NCBI GenBank assembly: GCA_946800325.1 | Contig: OX326958.1 | Coordinates: 64,894,366-64,958,365, forward strand | Direction of reading: 5' to 3' | Length of the DNA stretch: 64,000 bases | From: Luzula sylvatica | Taxonomy: Eukaryota; Streptophyta; Magnoliopsida; Poales; Juncaceae | Part shown: positions 11,540-20,876 of the stretch, piece by piece | Numbering within the stretch: position 1 is the stretch's first letter | Layout: the number at the start of each line of letters is the position of its first letter | Position numbers and translations under genes: made by a program | Notes under the pieces: model-generated | Databases searched by the model: none | Seen by the model: the letters and a program-made list of their open reading frames with translations, nothing else | Told to the model about the DNA's origin: nothing

Positions 11540-12060
11540 TTTTTTTCTTCCCATTTTTGCTAATAGAGTACAATTCAGGAATTTTGTAATTTTAATTTGC
11601 CTAGAGAGAGAATTTGTGCTCGTAACAGGTTTATGGATTTGTTTCTCGTCAAATTTTGAGAATCATATTTGTAGGTGGAATTTGACATGTAGCATGACAA
11701 AAGCTCATAATATCATATTTACCCCTACAAAATGTGAAATATCATGGACCTCACCACAAAATAAGAAATGTCATCAGTATCTCTCTTATGGTTTTTTCAT
11801 ATAAAGAAATGTTTAAACTACCATCCTTTCTAATTATTTGTGTGGAAATAAAAACTCGTACAAAAAGTAAAGGAATACCTAGAAACAAAAAGTAAAGGAA
11901 TACCTAAAAAAAGAGATCTTATTACAAATTCTTAGATTTTTGTATTTTTGGAATAATGCTACATCAAAAGCTAAATTGGCCATTTTGCAAACAGATCTTA
12001 TTACAAATTCTCAACTATCTAAATGAAATTAAACAAAAGAAATTACAAATTCGAAGCAAA
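11540..12060 (+). repeat. Partial copy of the segment shared with both arms
   Basis: 11550-11800 closely resembles 41640-41910 (and the reverse of 13420-13680), including AGAGAGAGAATTTGTGCT and TTTCTCGTCAAATTTTGA. 12010-12060 resembles 42155-42220. The two parts are closer together than in the arms, so this is an internally rearranged copy of a dispersed repeat. Confidence 0.7.
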
Positions 12061-12223
12061 CGAAGCCCAAGGGCTTGCTGGGCTTTTCCTTGGGCCGGAC
12101 CTGTCTACCGCCCCTTCACCACATACGAGACGCTTCATCACAAAGGGAAGTTCTCGCACTAATGTTCTGCACCCCGCAATTTTTACCACCCAAGCAACCC
12201 CCAATATCTAAGCATATATGGTG

Positions 12224-12457
12224 CCCCACAAAAGTGGGTTAAACATCCTCGATGACGTGGCATGTTAAGCGAATTAATGGTTAATTGAAGATGAAAAATT
12301 AATTTTAATGGTTAATTAGTAGATACGAATCAATTAACAAACACCCCGATTAACAAATAATTAATTTTAATTAAGATTATCATAGGTACATGTGGGTTAA
12401 CAGAAATTTAACACACAAAAGCCACGTCATCGAGGATGTATAACCCACTTTTTGGGG
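12224..12457. mobile_element. MITE with ~37-bp TIRs (CCTCGATGACGTGGC)
   Basis: AAAAGTGGGTTAAACATCC then TCGATGACGTGGC on the left is mirrored by GCCACGTCATCGAGGATG then TATAACCCACTTTTT on the right. The ~230-bp body is AT-rich. The TSD was not resolved. A MITE-like inverted repeat with TGATGACGT also sits in the copia LTR at 51205-51425. Confidence 0.75.
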
Positions 12458-12554
12458 GAGGAGTATAATTTCCCTATCTAAAATGGATAGTAATTAATGA
12501 TTATGAAAGTTAAAATAGGAAGTTTAATTGGTATGCGGGTTCATTGCTAGGGCT

Positions 12555-12735
12555 GCAACTTTAGCTCGTGGCTCGTGGCTCGCTCGAACTCGACTCGATA
12601 ATAGTTCGATAATAGCTCGCTCGATATTAACTCGAAATTAAACGAGCCGAGCCGAGCTAGCTCGAACGCTTATTGAGCCGAGCTGGAGCCAGACTCAGCT
12701 CGCTCGTATTAAGCTCGAAAAGAATTTGAGCTCGA
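12555..12735. repeat. GCTCGA/GAGCTCG low-complexity block
   Basis: Dense repetition of GCTCG, CTCGA and GAGCC words, e.g. GCTCGTGGCTCGTGGCTCG. No coding sense; seen as a simple degenerate minisatellite. Confidence 0.6.
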
Positions 12736-14289
12736 TTTAAAAAATTAAATACTTTTATCATAATTAATTCGTATCATATATATTATTATAATTAGAAAAT
12801 TTTATAAAGAAAATTTTTATCTCCATAATAATTTCAAGTCAGGTTACAACTTAGGTCCTAAAAAAAATATTAACTAAAAGAGAAAAATTAATAATACCAA
12901 GTCCAAATCCTATTTTTTTATGTTTCGTATTGCGGGGTTTTCGTGCGGAGAAAGTAGATGGAGAAGAATAATTGGGCTCCATTGAAGAAGGTGGACGAAG
13001 TGTTTTTATTTAGTAAATGGAGCCCAATTCTCAAAAGGCAGCCTCAAATTATTTGTTTCCTCTGAATAAGGGGTTCCGCTGAATGTTTAAATTTATTTAA
13101 TTTAGGGATTATTTTGCTTCGAATTATTTGTTTTTGTCGACTTTTTATTCTCTTTTGTTCCATTTCATTTAGGTAGTTGAGAATTAGCGACAACTTTTAA
13201 TAAATATGACCAGTTTAGTTAGGGATTTTCCTTGTTTCGTTCGAGTACATTTGATTCACATTACCTCATTTGCCGCCATAATGTTTTTGGTTTTTTAAAT
13301 TTCATTTCACTCAACTATGTCCTGTTCAATTTACATTCCATTTGATGTAGTATTATTTTTTAAAAAAGATGAATTTTAAGAATAATAATCCCCAAAATAA
13401 TTTAGGGAAAAGGAAATATGGAGGAATAATGATGACATTTCTTATTTTATGTAGAGCTATCCATGATATTTCCCATTTTGAAGTGGTAAATATGAATGAT
13501 ATTATGAGCTTTTGTCACGGTACATGTCAAATTCCACCTAGAAATATGATTAGTTTTCAAAATTTGACGAGAAACAAATTTATAAAGCCGTCACAAGCAC
13601 AAATTCTCTCTCTGGGCAAAACAAACTAAAATTACAAAATTCCTAAATTGTCCTCTATTAGCAAGCTACACCAGACAAGAACGTTGGGATTTTGGAGGTT
13701 TGAAATTATTATTTCGATTGAAGAGATTTTCAGGATTTGTATTTGGGGGATCATTAACAAACACACTAAAATATATTAATGGAAGAACCAACAGAGAGGA
13801 ACACACGGAGAGAGAGGGCTGCAGAGAATTTTATTTTCTTCATTATTTCTTCCCTCTTAATTCGTTGCATACATACATTGATATATATAGTAATTCTATG
13901 CATCCCCAAGAGACACACCCTTATCTAATACACATCTTTATCTATCATCAATAGACATCCCCTAAATTAAGATACATCTCCCATATTACACAGAAATATT
14001 TAACATAATTATCCTGTCCTTAAAAAACATTAATTTTCAATAAAGAATACAAGGGCAAAAATGGGAACCTGTTTTCAAAAAAAAAAAAAAAGCTATCAAA
14101 TAAATGCATTAACCCCTGGTTTTGGTCTCACGTATTAATTTTTTATGTAGCTCCATTTCTTCTCATTGACATGTTTAATTGATACATTAATTAGTATATT
14201 CAATTGACATAATTAATTGTTAATTGACATGTTTAATTGATACATTAATAATTTTAATATGGTACATGTTAATGAATAACTAAAAAAAC

Positions 14290-14474
14290 CAATGATTTAA
14301 ATTGCGGCGCAATTGCGTCGCAATACCGCAAATCGCAATAAATATTCACAAAACGCAACACCGCAACCTGCTATATAGCGACGCAATATCGCCGCAATAT
14401 GACGCAATATCGGGGATCATGTGTAAATTATTGTTCAAGCGCAATGGACCGCTATATCGCAATTTAAAACATTG
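14290..14474. mobile_element. hAT-type MITE, family A, left arm only
   Basis: The ends CAATGATTTAAATTGCG and, reversed, CAATGTTTTAAATTGCG match the family A MITE at 5530. AAAAAAAC is duplicated at 14282-14289 and 14475-14482. The right arm (about 41008-41020) has the uninterrupted site reading, in reverse, ACTAAAAAAACCCTAATG. The insertion therefore came after the arms separated, or it is absent from the other haplotype. Confidence 0.95.
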
Positions 14475-14539
14475 AAAAAAACCCTAATGAAAAAAACCCT
14501 AAGCGCAATGGGCTTCGGGGGCGGCCACCCGACCCTGCC

Positions 14540-15160
14540 CCCATTTTGGGCCGGAACCCCCCCCCCCCCCCCCCCCCCCCGAGGCCCCGGAACCCCCCCC
14601 TTTTTGGGCCGGAACCCCCCCCAGGCCCCTTTTTGGGCCGGAACCCCCCCCCGAGGCCCGGCCCCCTTTTTGGGCCGGACCCCCCCCCGAGGCCCGGCCC
14701 CCCTTTTTGGGCCGGACCCCCCCCCCCCGAGGCCCGGCTTGGGCCGGACCCCCCCCCCCCCGAGGCCCCGAGGCCCGGCCCCCTTTTTGGGACGGACCCC
14801 CCCCGAGGCCCGGCCCCCTTTTTGGGCCGGACCCCCCCTCCCGAGGCCCGGCCCCCTTTTTTGGGCCGGACCCCCCCCCGAAGCCCGGCCCCCTTTTTGG
14901 GCCGGACCCCCCCCCCCGAGGCCCGGCCCCCTTTTTGGGCCGGACCCCCCCCCCCCCGAGGCCCGGTCCCCTTTTTGGAGCGGACCCCCCTCCCGAGGCC
15001 CGGCCCCCTTTTTGGGCCGGACCCCCCACCCCGAGGCCTGGCCCCCTTTTGGGCCAGACCTCCCGAGGCCCGTACCCTTTTTTGGGCCGGACCCCCCGAG
15101 GCCCGACCCCTTTTTGGGCCGGAACCCCTGAGGCCCGGCTTTTTTGGGCCGGACCGCCTT
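14540..15160. repeat. C/G-homopolymer-rich minisatellite, left arm
   Basis: About 16 imperfect copies of a 30-45 bp unit built as GGCCGGACCCCCC, GAGGCCCGGCCCC, TTTTTG. The unit lacks stop codons in several frames, so long proline-rich frames appear on + and glycine-rich ones on -. These are almost surely not proteins. Runs of 5-18 C on + mean the - strand is G-rich and could form quadruplexes. The right-arm counterpart is 40270-40985 with different copy numbers. Confidence 0.9.
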
Positions 15161-15165
15161 CCCGA

Positions 15166-15203
<38 letters not shown>

Positions 15204-15363
15204 TTACAATCACACACACACAGCCACACACACGTTACAATCACACACACACACACACACACACCTTACAATCACACACACAGCCACACACACCCCTTAC
15301 AATCACACACACAGCCACACACATTACAATCACACATACACACACAGCCACACACATTACAAT

Positions 15364-15394
<31 letters not shown>

Positions 15395-15415
15395 TACAAT
15401 CACACACACACACAC
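15166..15415. repeat. (CT)n / (CA)n compound array, left arm
   Basis: CTCTCTCT is followed by CACACA tracts broken periodically by CATTACAATCACAC, CAGCCACAC or CACCTTACAATCACAC, giving a complex minisatellite. It lies between the GC minisatellite and the last exon of the minus-strand 57-codon ORF. The right-arm counterpart, reversed, is about 40045-40255. Confidence 0.9.
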
Positions 15416-15477
15416 AAAATCACAAATACGGCCATTAAATTTCCTGTTCTGCCCAAGCGTGCATGCGAGTATGTGTT

Positions 15478-16314
15478 TCACTTTTGGCCTTCACGATGTT
15501 GTTTCTCCGGTTCAAATATCTTGTCAAATTCTTTGAGACCACCTAATTAATAAATGGATAAAATGAAGTCAGCACATTTATGATAAAAATATAAACACAT
15601 GTCTCACACAAATTAGAATGACACAATCAGAAGGGAAAAAAGGCCAATTATATGCAACCATAAATACACGTATTTAGCAACAAAGGCCAATTATCAGGAG
15701 GAAAAAGCCACAATCAGAAGGGAAAAAAGGCCAATTATATGCAACCATAAATACACGTATTTAGCAACAAAGGCCAATTATCAGGAGGAAAAAGCCACAA
15801 TCAGAAGGGAAAAAAGGCCAATTATATGCAACCATAAATATACTATTTAGCAACAAAAAATCATAAAAAATATCTGGACAAATACACGTATTTTTTGTCA
15901 AATTTATCTTAGAACACATAATTAACAAATGGAGTAAAAACAAATTAGCACATCTTGTAATAAAAGCATTTAATCAAAGAGGTTTTAGCAGGACAGACAT
16001 TAACCAAATATCTAGTGCAAATATTCAAATAAGAAGGAAAATGGTACAACGGTGAAAAACAATGAATTACTTACTAATAAGCAACAAAGAAAATCATAAA
16101 AAACCATTGTTGCAGGAAAGGCCACGCATGCCAAGCTCACGGTAGAAAGGAGAAACCAAAAAGACATCAAAAAGAGACGAAATTGAAGAAGAAAACTGCA
16201 TATACCTGCTTGTTTTCTGCTTGGCGGTCGGAATCTCTGTTGTTGCCTCTCTGCCGTTAAACCATCTTTGGGATAGTGACTCTCCATTGTCGCAGGAGGG
16301 TAATCATTCTCCAT
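15478..16314 (-). CDS. Small spliced ORF, 57 aa, left-arm copy (intact)
   Basis: I do not recognise this protein. Exon 1 (16314-16206) encodes 36 residues starting MENDYPPATMESHYPKDG and splits a Gly codon at a GT donor. Exon 2 (15542-15478) follows an AG acceptor and keeps the frame as GGLKEFDKIFEPEKQ, stopping at TGA. Upstream on the minus strand are a CT/GA-rich leader (16388-16445) and a TATA box, CTCTATATAAGC near 16500, about 180 bp before the ATG. The product is hydrophilic, without a signal peptide or membrane segment, and has a charged helical C-terminus. The right-arm copy has the same exon pair but a stop in exon 1. Splice sites and promoter are seen; expression and function are unknown, and the intron of about 660 bp contains an 88-bp tandem repeat. 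Confidence 0.4.
15624..15850. repeat. 87-88 bp tandem repeat, left arm
   Basis: AATCAGAAGGGAAAAAAGG starts units at about 15624, 15712 and 15799, giving 2.6 copies of an 87-88 bp unit containing ATATGCAACCATAAATA. It lies in the putative intron of the 57-codon ORF. The same array is in the right arm at about 39640-39845. Confidence 0.88.
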
Positions 16315-16385
16315 TGCCGGAGCTTCTTCGATAAATCGATACAGACTTAGACGCGACTGGAGAGGAAGCGTTCTGATGTAAGTTT

Positions 16386-16387
<2 letters not shown>

Positions 16388-16426
<39 letters not shown>

Positions 16427-16445
16427 CTCTCGCTCTCTCTCGCTA
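16388..16445. repeat. (CT)n microsatellite in leader of the 57-codon ORF
   Basis: An uninterrupted CT run with a few CGCTCT variants. In the right arm (39001-39077) it appears as GA repeats, is longer and has an AGAGCG interruption. Confidence 0.9.
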
Positions 16446-16493
16446 GAAATTAGATCTGAAAACGGCAATTGGCGAGAGAGAATGAAGGGGCTT

Positions 16494-16508
16494 GCTTATA
16501 TAGAGGAG
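16494..16508 (-). promoter_or_regulatory. TATA box for the 57-codon ORF
   Basis: On the minus strand the sequence reads CTCTATATAAGCAAGCCCC, a canonical plant TATA box followed by a plausible start region, upstream of the CT/GA-rich leader and the ATG at 16314. The right arm has the same box at about 38938. Confidence 0.5.
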
Positions 16509-16802
16509 ATAACATATGCGTCTAACGGTCAGAAGATCTAGATCCAGCTCCGCAATCCCAACGTTCGGATTCTTAACGTTCGAATTTTGAATATGACCGT
16601 TGGAGATCTGGATACTTCTCTTATAGCCTATTTATTTATACCTGTTTTTTTAGATTCACTGAGTAATTCATTTCTCCACTTCTATTTTTCTTATTTCCTA
16701 TTTATTTATGACCGTTGGAGATCTACATCAATACCTGGCATATTTTATCAATTTGTGAACAAGTCCCATTTTGACTGCTTGCTTTCTACTTAATTTCTTC
16801 TA

Positions 16803-16990
16803 TTTCAGGTTACATTGTTTCTTCAATTGTATTTCAGATTACGTCGTTTCTTCAATCGTATTCAGGTTACAGCATTTCTTCAATTGTATTTCAGGTTACA
16901 GCGTTTCTTCAATTGTATTTCAGGTTACGTCGTTTCTTCAATCGTATTCAGGTTACAGCATTTCTTCAATTGTATTTCAGGTTACAGCGT
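16803..16990 (+). repeat. ~30-bp minisatellite built on a splice-acceptor-like unit
   Basis: Six to seven units of TTTCTTCAATTGTATTTCAG followed by GTTACAGCG or GTTACGTCG. Each unit has a pyrimidine-rich stretch ending in CAG and then GT, so it looks like a plant 3' splice site. The array is just upstream of, and in the same orientation as, the exons of the gene remnant at 17063. The reverse copy is at about 38455-38640. Confidence 0.85.
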
Positions 16991-17062
16991 TTCTTGCATT
17001 GTCACTTGCACAGGTCCTTCACTGAGATTTAAAGCCGCAAAATATACTCCTTGATAAGCGTA

Positions 17063-17990
17063 ATAAATGTCTCGAGCTCGACGATTACGGCGTTGTTATG
17101 GCTTTCGCCATCCGTGTCAGAGCCTTCAATCATGGAGTAAATATTACCTTTTTACCCCTGATTATGTGAATTCAGTTTCTTCAAATTGTATTTCGTTTAA
17201 TTTAACCCTTATTTGTGTAAATGTAAATATAACTTTTTTATGATTTTGTGTTGTATAAATTATAGGAATCTGGGCACGCCTAATTAGATACTTTATTGCC
17301 AGATTTCAAGCCCTCTTGGTAAAATTTTGCTTTTTTTTTTGTTGGTGTTTTAACCTTTTGATTTTGTTGCATTCAGATTCGTGCATCGTGATTCACATTT
17401 GTTATTCTGAAAATACTTCTTTTTGCAGGATAGTTCGAAATTATCTCGAACAGGCTGGACTTGAATTTTTTGGTACGCATCTCTTTTCGCAATTTTTGCA
17501 TAATACATGGATTTAATTGTAAAATAAAAAATATTAATTTCAGCCGCTTTTGAGAATATTCAAATCGATTTTGAAAAAGCGAGTAGAGAATTGCTGCATG
17601 GAAGTCACACAAGGGCCGTGTTGATTTCGACTCCTTCGAATAGTGGAATTATGAAATTTCGCCGTTGTCTTGGATGCAAAGCCATAATTGTAAGTTTTCA
17701 TTTTTTTTCTTTTCAAGTTTTTTAAGATTAATTTTGATGATTTTTAGTTTGTGTTTCTGTTTGGCAGTGGCGCGAGTCAAACTCTCTCTTCGCATTGTAA
17801 AGGACGAGAAGCCGAATTGGAGTTTGCGAGTTAGAGACTTGCTTCGGGGATTCGTCGCCCACTACTTACCATATTAAGGTAATTTTTAACTTTTTCAGGT
17901 GCTTATTTGTAAAACGACGACAAAAGAATAATTTAATTTTTTTGTAGACTCAATCTGGCATAGTGGAGCAATTACACAATTATGAGGTAA
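17063..17990 (+). pseudogene. Decayed multi-exon gene of unknown family, left-arm copy
   Basis: At least five exon-like blocks with GT-AG boundaries can be seen: about 17063-17135, 17265-17321, 17430-17472, 17544-17691 and 17768-17876, then a short block ending near 17985. The best-reading frames give DKRNKCLELDDYGVVMAFAI, IWARLIRYFIARFQALL, IVRNYLEQAGLEFF, then AFENIQIDFEKASRELLHGS, and KLSLRIVKDEKPNWSLRVRD with a stop at the end of that block. The joins from the second to the third block do not keep phase, so the gene is probably broken. I do not recognise the family. The right arm carries the same blocks in reverse (about 37440-38380). Confidence 0.45.
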
Positions 17991-18527
17991 AAAAAAGAAA
18001 TAGATTTGCAAAAAAAAAAAAAAAATCAGGGACCAAATTATAATACAAAAGGACTAAAACGTAATTTCAAATATTTAAAGGGACATGCATTTCCATAAGG
18101 GAAATTCTACTTTGCCACCAGATTTCAACACAAACATCTCCATATTGTGTTGTTGATTCTTCAATTTTTGTACTTTTATTTAACCAATTATTGATTTTAA
18201 TGTTAATTATTGAATGAACTGTTGATTGATGGGGTTTTACTGGTGATTTCGGTACTGTTTTTGCCTTGGATCAATTGCTGGTACTGGTACCTTACTCATT
18301 TAAGCTTAATTTTGCATGAAATATATAATTACTTTAAATTTCAGGTTAATCAATGCTTTTTTTTTTTTAGTTCATGGTTAACCGATTTTCTATAATTCAT
18401 TTTAATTAATGGTTAATTCAATGAATTTCCTCACTATTGTGATTCGCTGATTTGGGTTAACTGATTTTAGGATTAATTTGCAAAGGCTTTCATGAATGTG
18501 CTGCTATCTTTATTAAACCAATTTAAT

Positions 18528-18880
18528 GATTGTTGAAGTTTATTAGGGTTTTTTATTTGTAATTAATGATGGGTTTATTTGTAAATTTTTATAGTTGGAA
18601 GTGAAGTAGAGAGCAGAGAAGGGGGCTCGTGAAGCGGGAAATGACATATTTACCCCTCGCTGCTTGCATTTTCTACTCGATTCATACTTGTTCAAGTTCA
18701 AATTCTTCAGAAATTGTACCTTCGTTAATTGAAATTCGTATTTTTTAAAACTATAATTAATGATTGCTGAAGTTTATTAGTGTTTTTTATTTGTAATTAA
18801 TGATGGGTTTATGTGTAAATTTTTACAGTTGGAGGTGAAGTAGAGAGGAGAGAACAGGGCTCGTGAAGCGGGAAATTAAT
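18528..18880. repeat. Local direct duplication (~120 bp, ~230 bp apart)
   Basis: GTTTATTAGGGTTTTTTATT through GCTCGTGAAGCGGGAAA appears at about 18536-18640 and again at about 18768-18872 with few changes. Also present in the right arm (about 36560-36900). Confidence 0.85.
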
Positions 18881-18889
18881 GGTTTTTTT

Positions 18890-19570
18890 AATGTTTTAGT
18901 AATTAATGTTGAACTTATAGTTTTTTTTTAATGTTTTTGTAATAATTATAGGAGTTCAATTTCAAGTAAATAATTAATGGTTCATCGAGCTTATAGTTAC
19001 ATAAGTAAAACAAATTGAAGACATCAATTAATTGCACATATGTACACAACACCCATAATTAATTAATATCAACAATTCTTTTGTAACCAATAATATAAAT
19101 ATATTTATTCACGAAAATTAACAACAAATATTACACAAAAAACAACAAATTAAAAAATATGCAAACAACATAATTTCAAATTTTAAAAAACACAACCTGA
19201 TATGTCAATTAACTCGATGTCAGAAATGAAGGCATACTTTCAAAGCACATTAATTACCACAAGGTCCCTGAAATTATGCAAAATTATTTCGCGGGAACAA
19301 TATCATACAATTATACAAATTAATTGACTGGAAATTAACATAAATACCTAAAATGAGAGAAATCAAACTGTAGACATCATAAATGGACTGAAAAAATTGA
19401 ATTCGGCCAAAGAATTCGAGCAAAAACTTTTCAATTCACCTGCAAAACAACAACACATAAAATACCATCAAAAACTTCACATTTCGGGTCTCTTCGAAAT
19501 TTCCCCATTAATCAGATATGGAATAATACAGATTCGTAAATATTGTACAAAAAATATGGAGAGATTGTGG
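18890..19570. other. AT-rich arm segment without a supported gene
   Basis: A 68-codon frame at 19397-19603 is identical in both arms, but its upstream context and composition give no reason to call it a gene. Its end overlaps exon 2 of the minus-strand 60-codon ORF. Otherwise nothing was found. Confidence 0.4.
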
Positions 19571-19579
19571 TTACATTTT

Positions 19580-20058
19580 TCAATTGCAGGGGTAGCTTTC
19601 TAAATGATGTCCTTCGCGACTAATTCTGTCATTTTGTGCGGTGTCTTTGCAAAAAAGCACCTGAATTTGAGAAATTCAATATTACGATGAGCTTCATTTC
19701 ATAACAATTAATCGAAAGTTAATTGATACACGACTACTACAACCATCATGACAGATTACAGCCATTAATTAACTCACAAATCAAAAGGTATACCTCCTTA
19801 ATTGATTCAAATTTCTCAACAAAGCACAAGAATCGAGCAAAAAAAACCGATTAGGGCACGCCTGATTCCAGAACCTCAAATTGCACTACAATAATTCGAA
19901 ATAACATCACAACTTCAAATAACATACACAACAAAACTAGAAAAGGTGTTCCTTACCTGATCCGATGGAGGAGAGAGAGACGCCTGATCAAAGAAACAAA
20001 AAGAACCGTCGTTAATCGCCGTGATTTCCCTCAGAAGCGACGAGAGAGAGCCGTCCAT
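19580..20058 (-). CDS. Small spliced ORF, 60 aa, left-arm copy
   Basis: Not recognised. Exon 1 (20058-19957) encodes MDGSLSSLLREITAINDG and continues to SPPSDQ at a GTAAGG donor. Exon 2 (19660-19580) follows a CAG acceptor and reads VLFCKDTAQNDRISREGHHL, ending NTer-independent with ...YPCN and TGA, all in phase. The first exon is GC-rich compared with its surroundings and sits behind a duplicated GGGTGGGTAATGTGTGTGAA leader, as expected of a gene 5' end. The protein has no signal peptide or membrane span. The right-arm copy is identical. It may be the 5' fragment of a larger captured gene. Function unknown. Confidence 0.35.
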
Positions 20059-20645
20059 TATCCGTCTGGGTGGGTAATGTGTGTGAACTACGAGCTCCTT
20101 ACTGGGTGGGTAATGTGTGTGAACAACTTCAAATACTTATATTAGTCCTATTTTAGATTTGGTTTCTGGGTTTGTATGCAATCTAGTAAATCGAATCAGT
20201 AATGAAACAGGGAAAGTTAGTGCGGGTTTTATTGTACAAATTATTAATGTCGGGACTGTATTTTCTGGTTTATTGGGTGAGTTTAAGTACTAGGGAAAAG
20301 TAAGGTTAATGGTCTGGATTAAGGGTTCATTAATTAACCCTATTAGAGGCTGTAAAAAATTTCTTATTAATATAATAATAGATGTGGGACCCACCGAGCC
20401 CACTCTATTTTTCTCAATTTTTTTTTTGTTATTTTGTATTATATGCATCCAATAATGTATGCTCTATCTTTTGAACAAACTTGATTCTCTCACTTATTTC
20501 CATCGAATACATATACATGTCATGCCCAAATATGATATTCTCGATTTATTAGAAATTGGTCAGTGGCCACCACCAAGAAATTCGCACTATATGATATCGT
20601 CATTATTTTTCAAAAAAAAAAAATGATGTAGTTATTTCTTAGAAG

Positions 20646-20648
<3 letters not shown>

Positions 20649-20710
<62 letters not shown>
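20649..20710. repeat. (TA)n-T(n) tract, empty site of the right-arm MULE
   Basis: About 32 bp of TA repeats run directly into about 30 T. In the right arm the same TA tract is split, with a 5.2-kb MULE between its halves (29501-29526 and 34753-34789). Confidence 0.85.
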
Positions 20711-20876
20711 GAAGGGTAAATATGATATTCTCGATTTTTGAGGGGTACATATGTAAATCTTCCCTAGTAACTTTGCTATGCTCGATGTACATTAAAAGAT
20801 TACACATACTTGGATAAGAGAAGTTATATTGATGATACGTTAACACATAGTGGAGAAGTACGAGTTGTATATTGTA

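Larger units (their letters stand above)
12981..20876 (+). repeat. Left arm of the large inverted duplication
   Basis: The sequence from TTGAAGAAGGTGGACGAAG at about 12982 to the TTGTATATTGTA ending at 20876 recurs in reverse complement at 29311-42375. Short ORFs inside are identical between arms, so the duplication is recent or homogenised. Differences are a left-only hAT MITE at 14290, a 27-bp deletion near 13001, a 5.2-kb right-only MULE placed at the (TA)n of 20649, minisatellite copy number and a few substitutions. A dispersed piece of the same unit (about 13130-13680 here) also occurs at 11540 and 22590. Confidence 0.93.

Noticed and set aside
14435..15550. Long proline-rich (plus) and glycine-rich (minus) ORFs of 219-334 codons, and their right-arm counterparts
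   Set aside because: They come from a stop-free GC minisatellite open in several frames on both strands, with unit number differing between arms and no start context or splice support.
19397..19603. 68-codon ORF identical in both arms
   Set aside because: Identity only reflects the recent duplication. Composition and context are not gene-like, and it overlaps the opposite-strand exon 2 of the 60-codon ORF.
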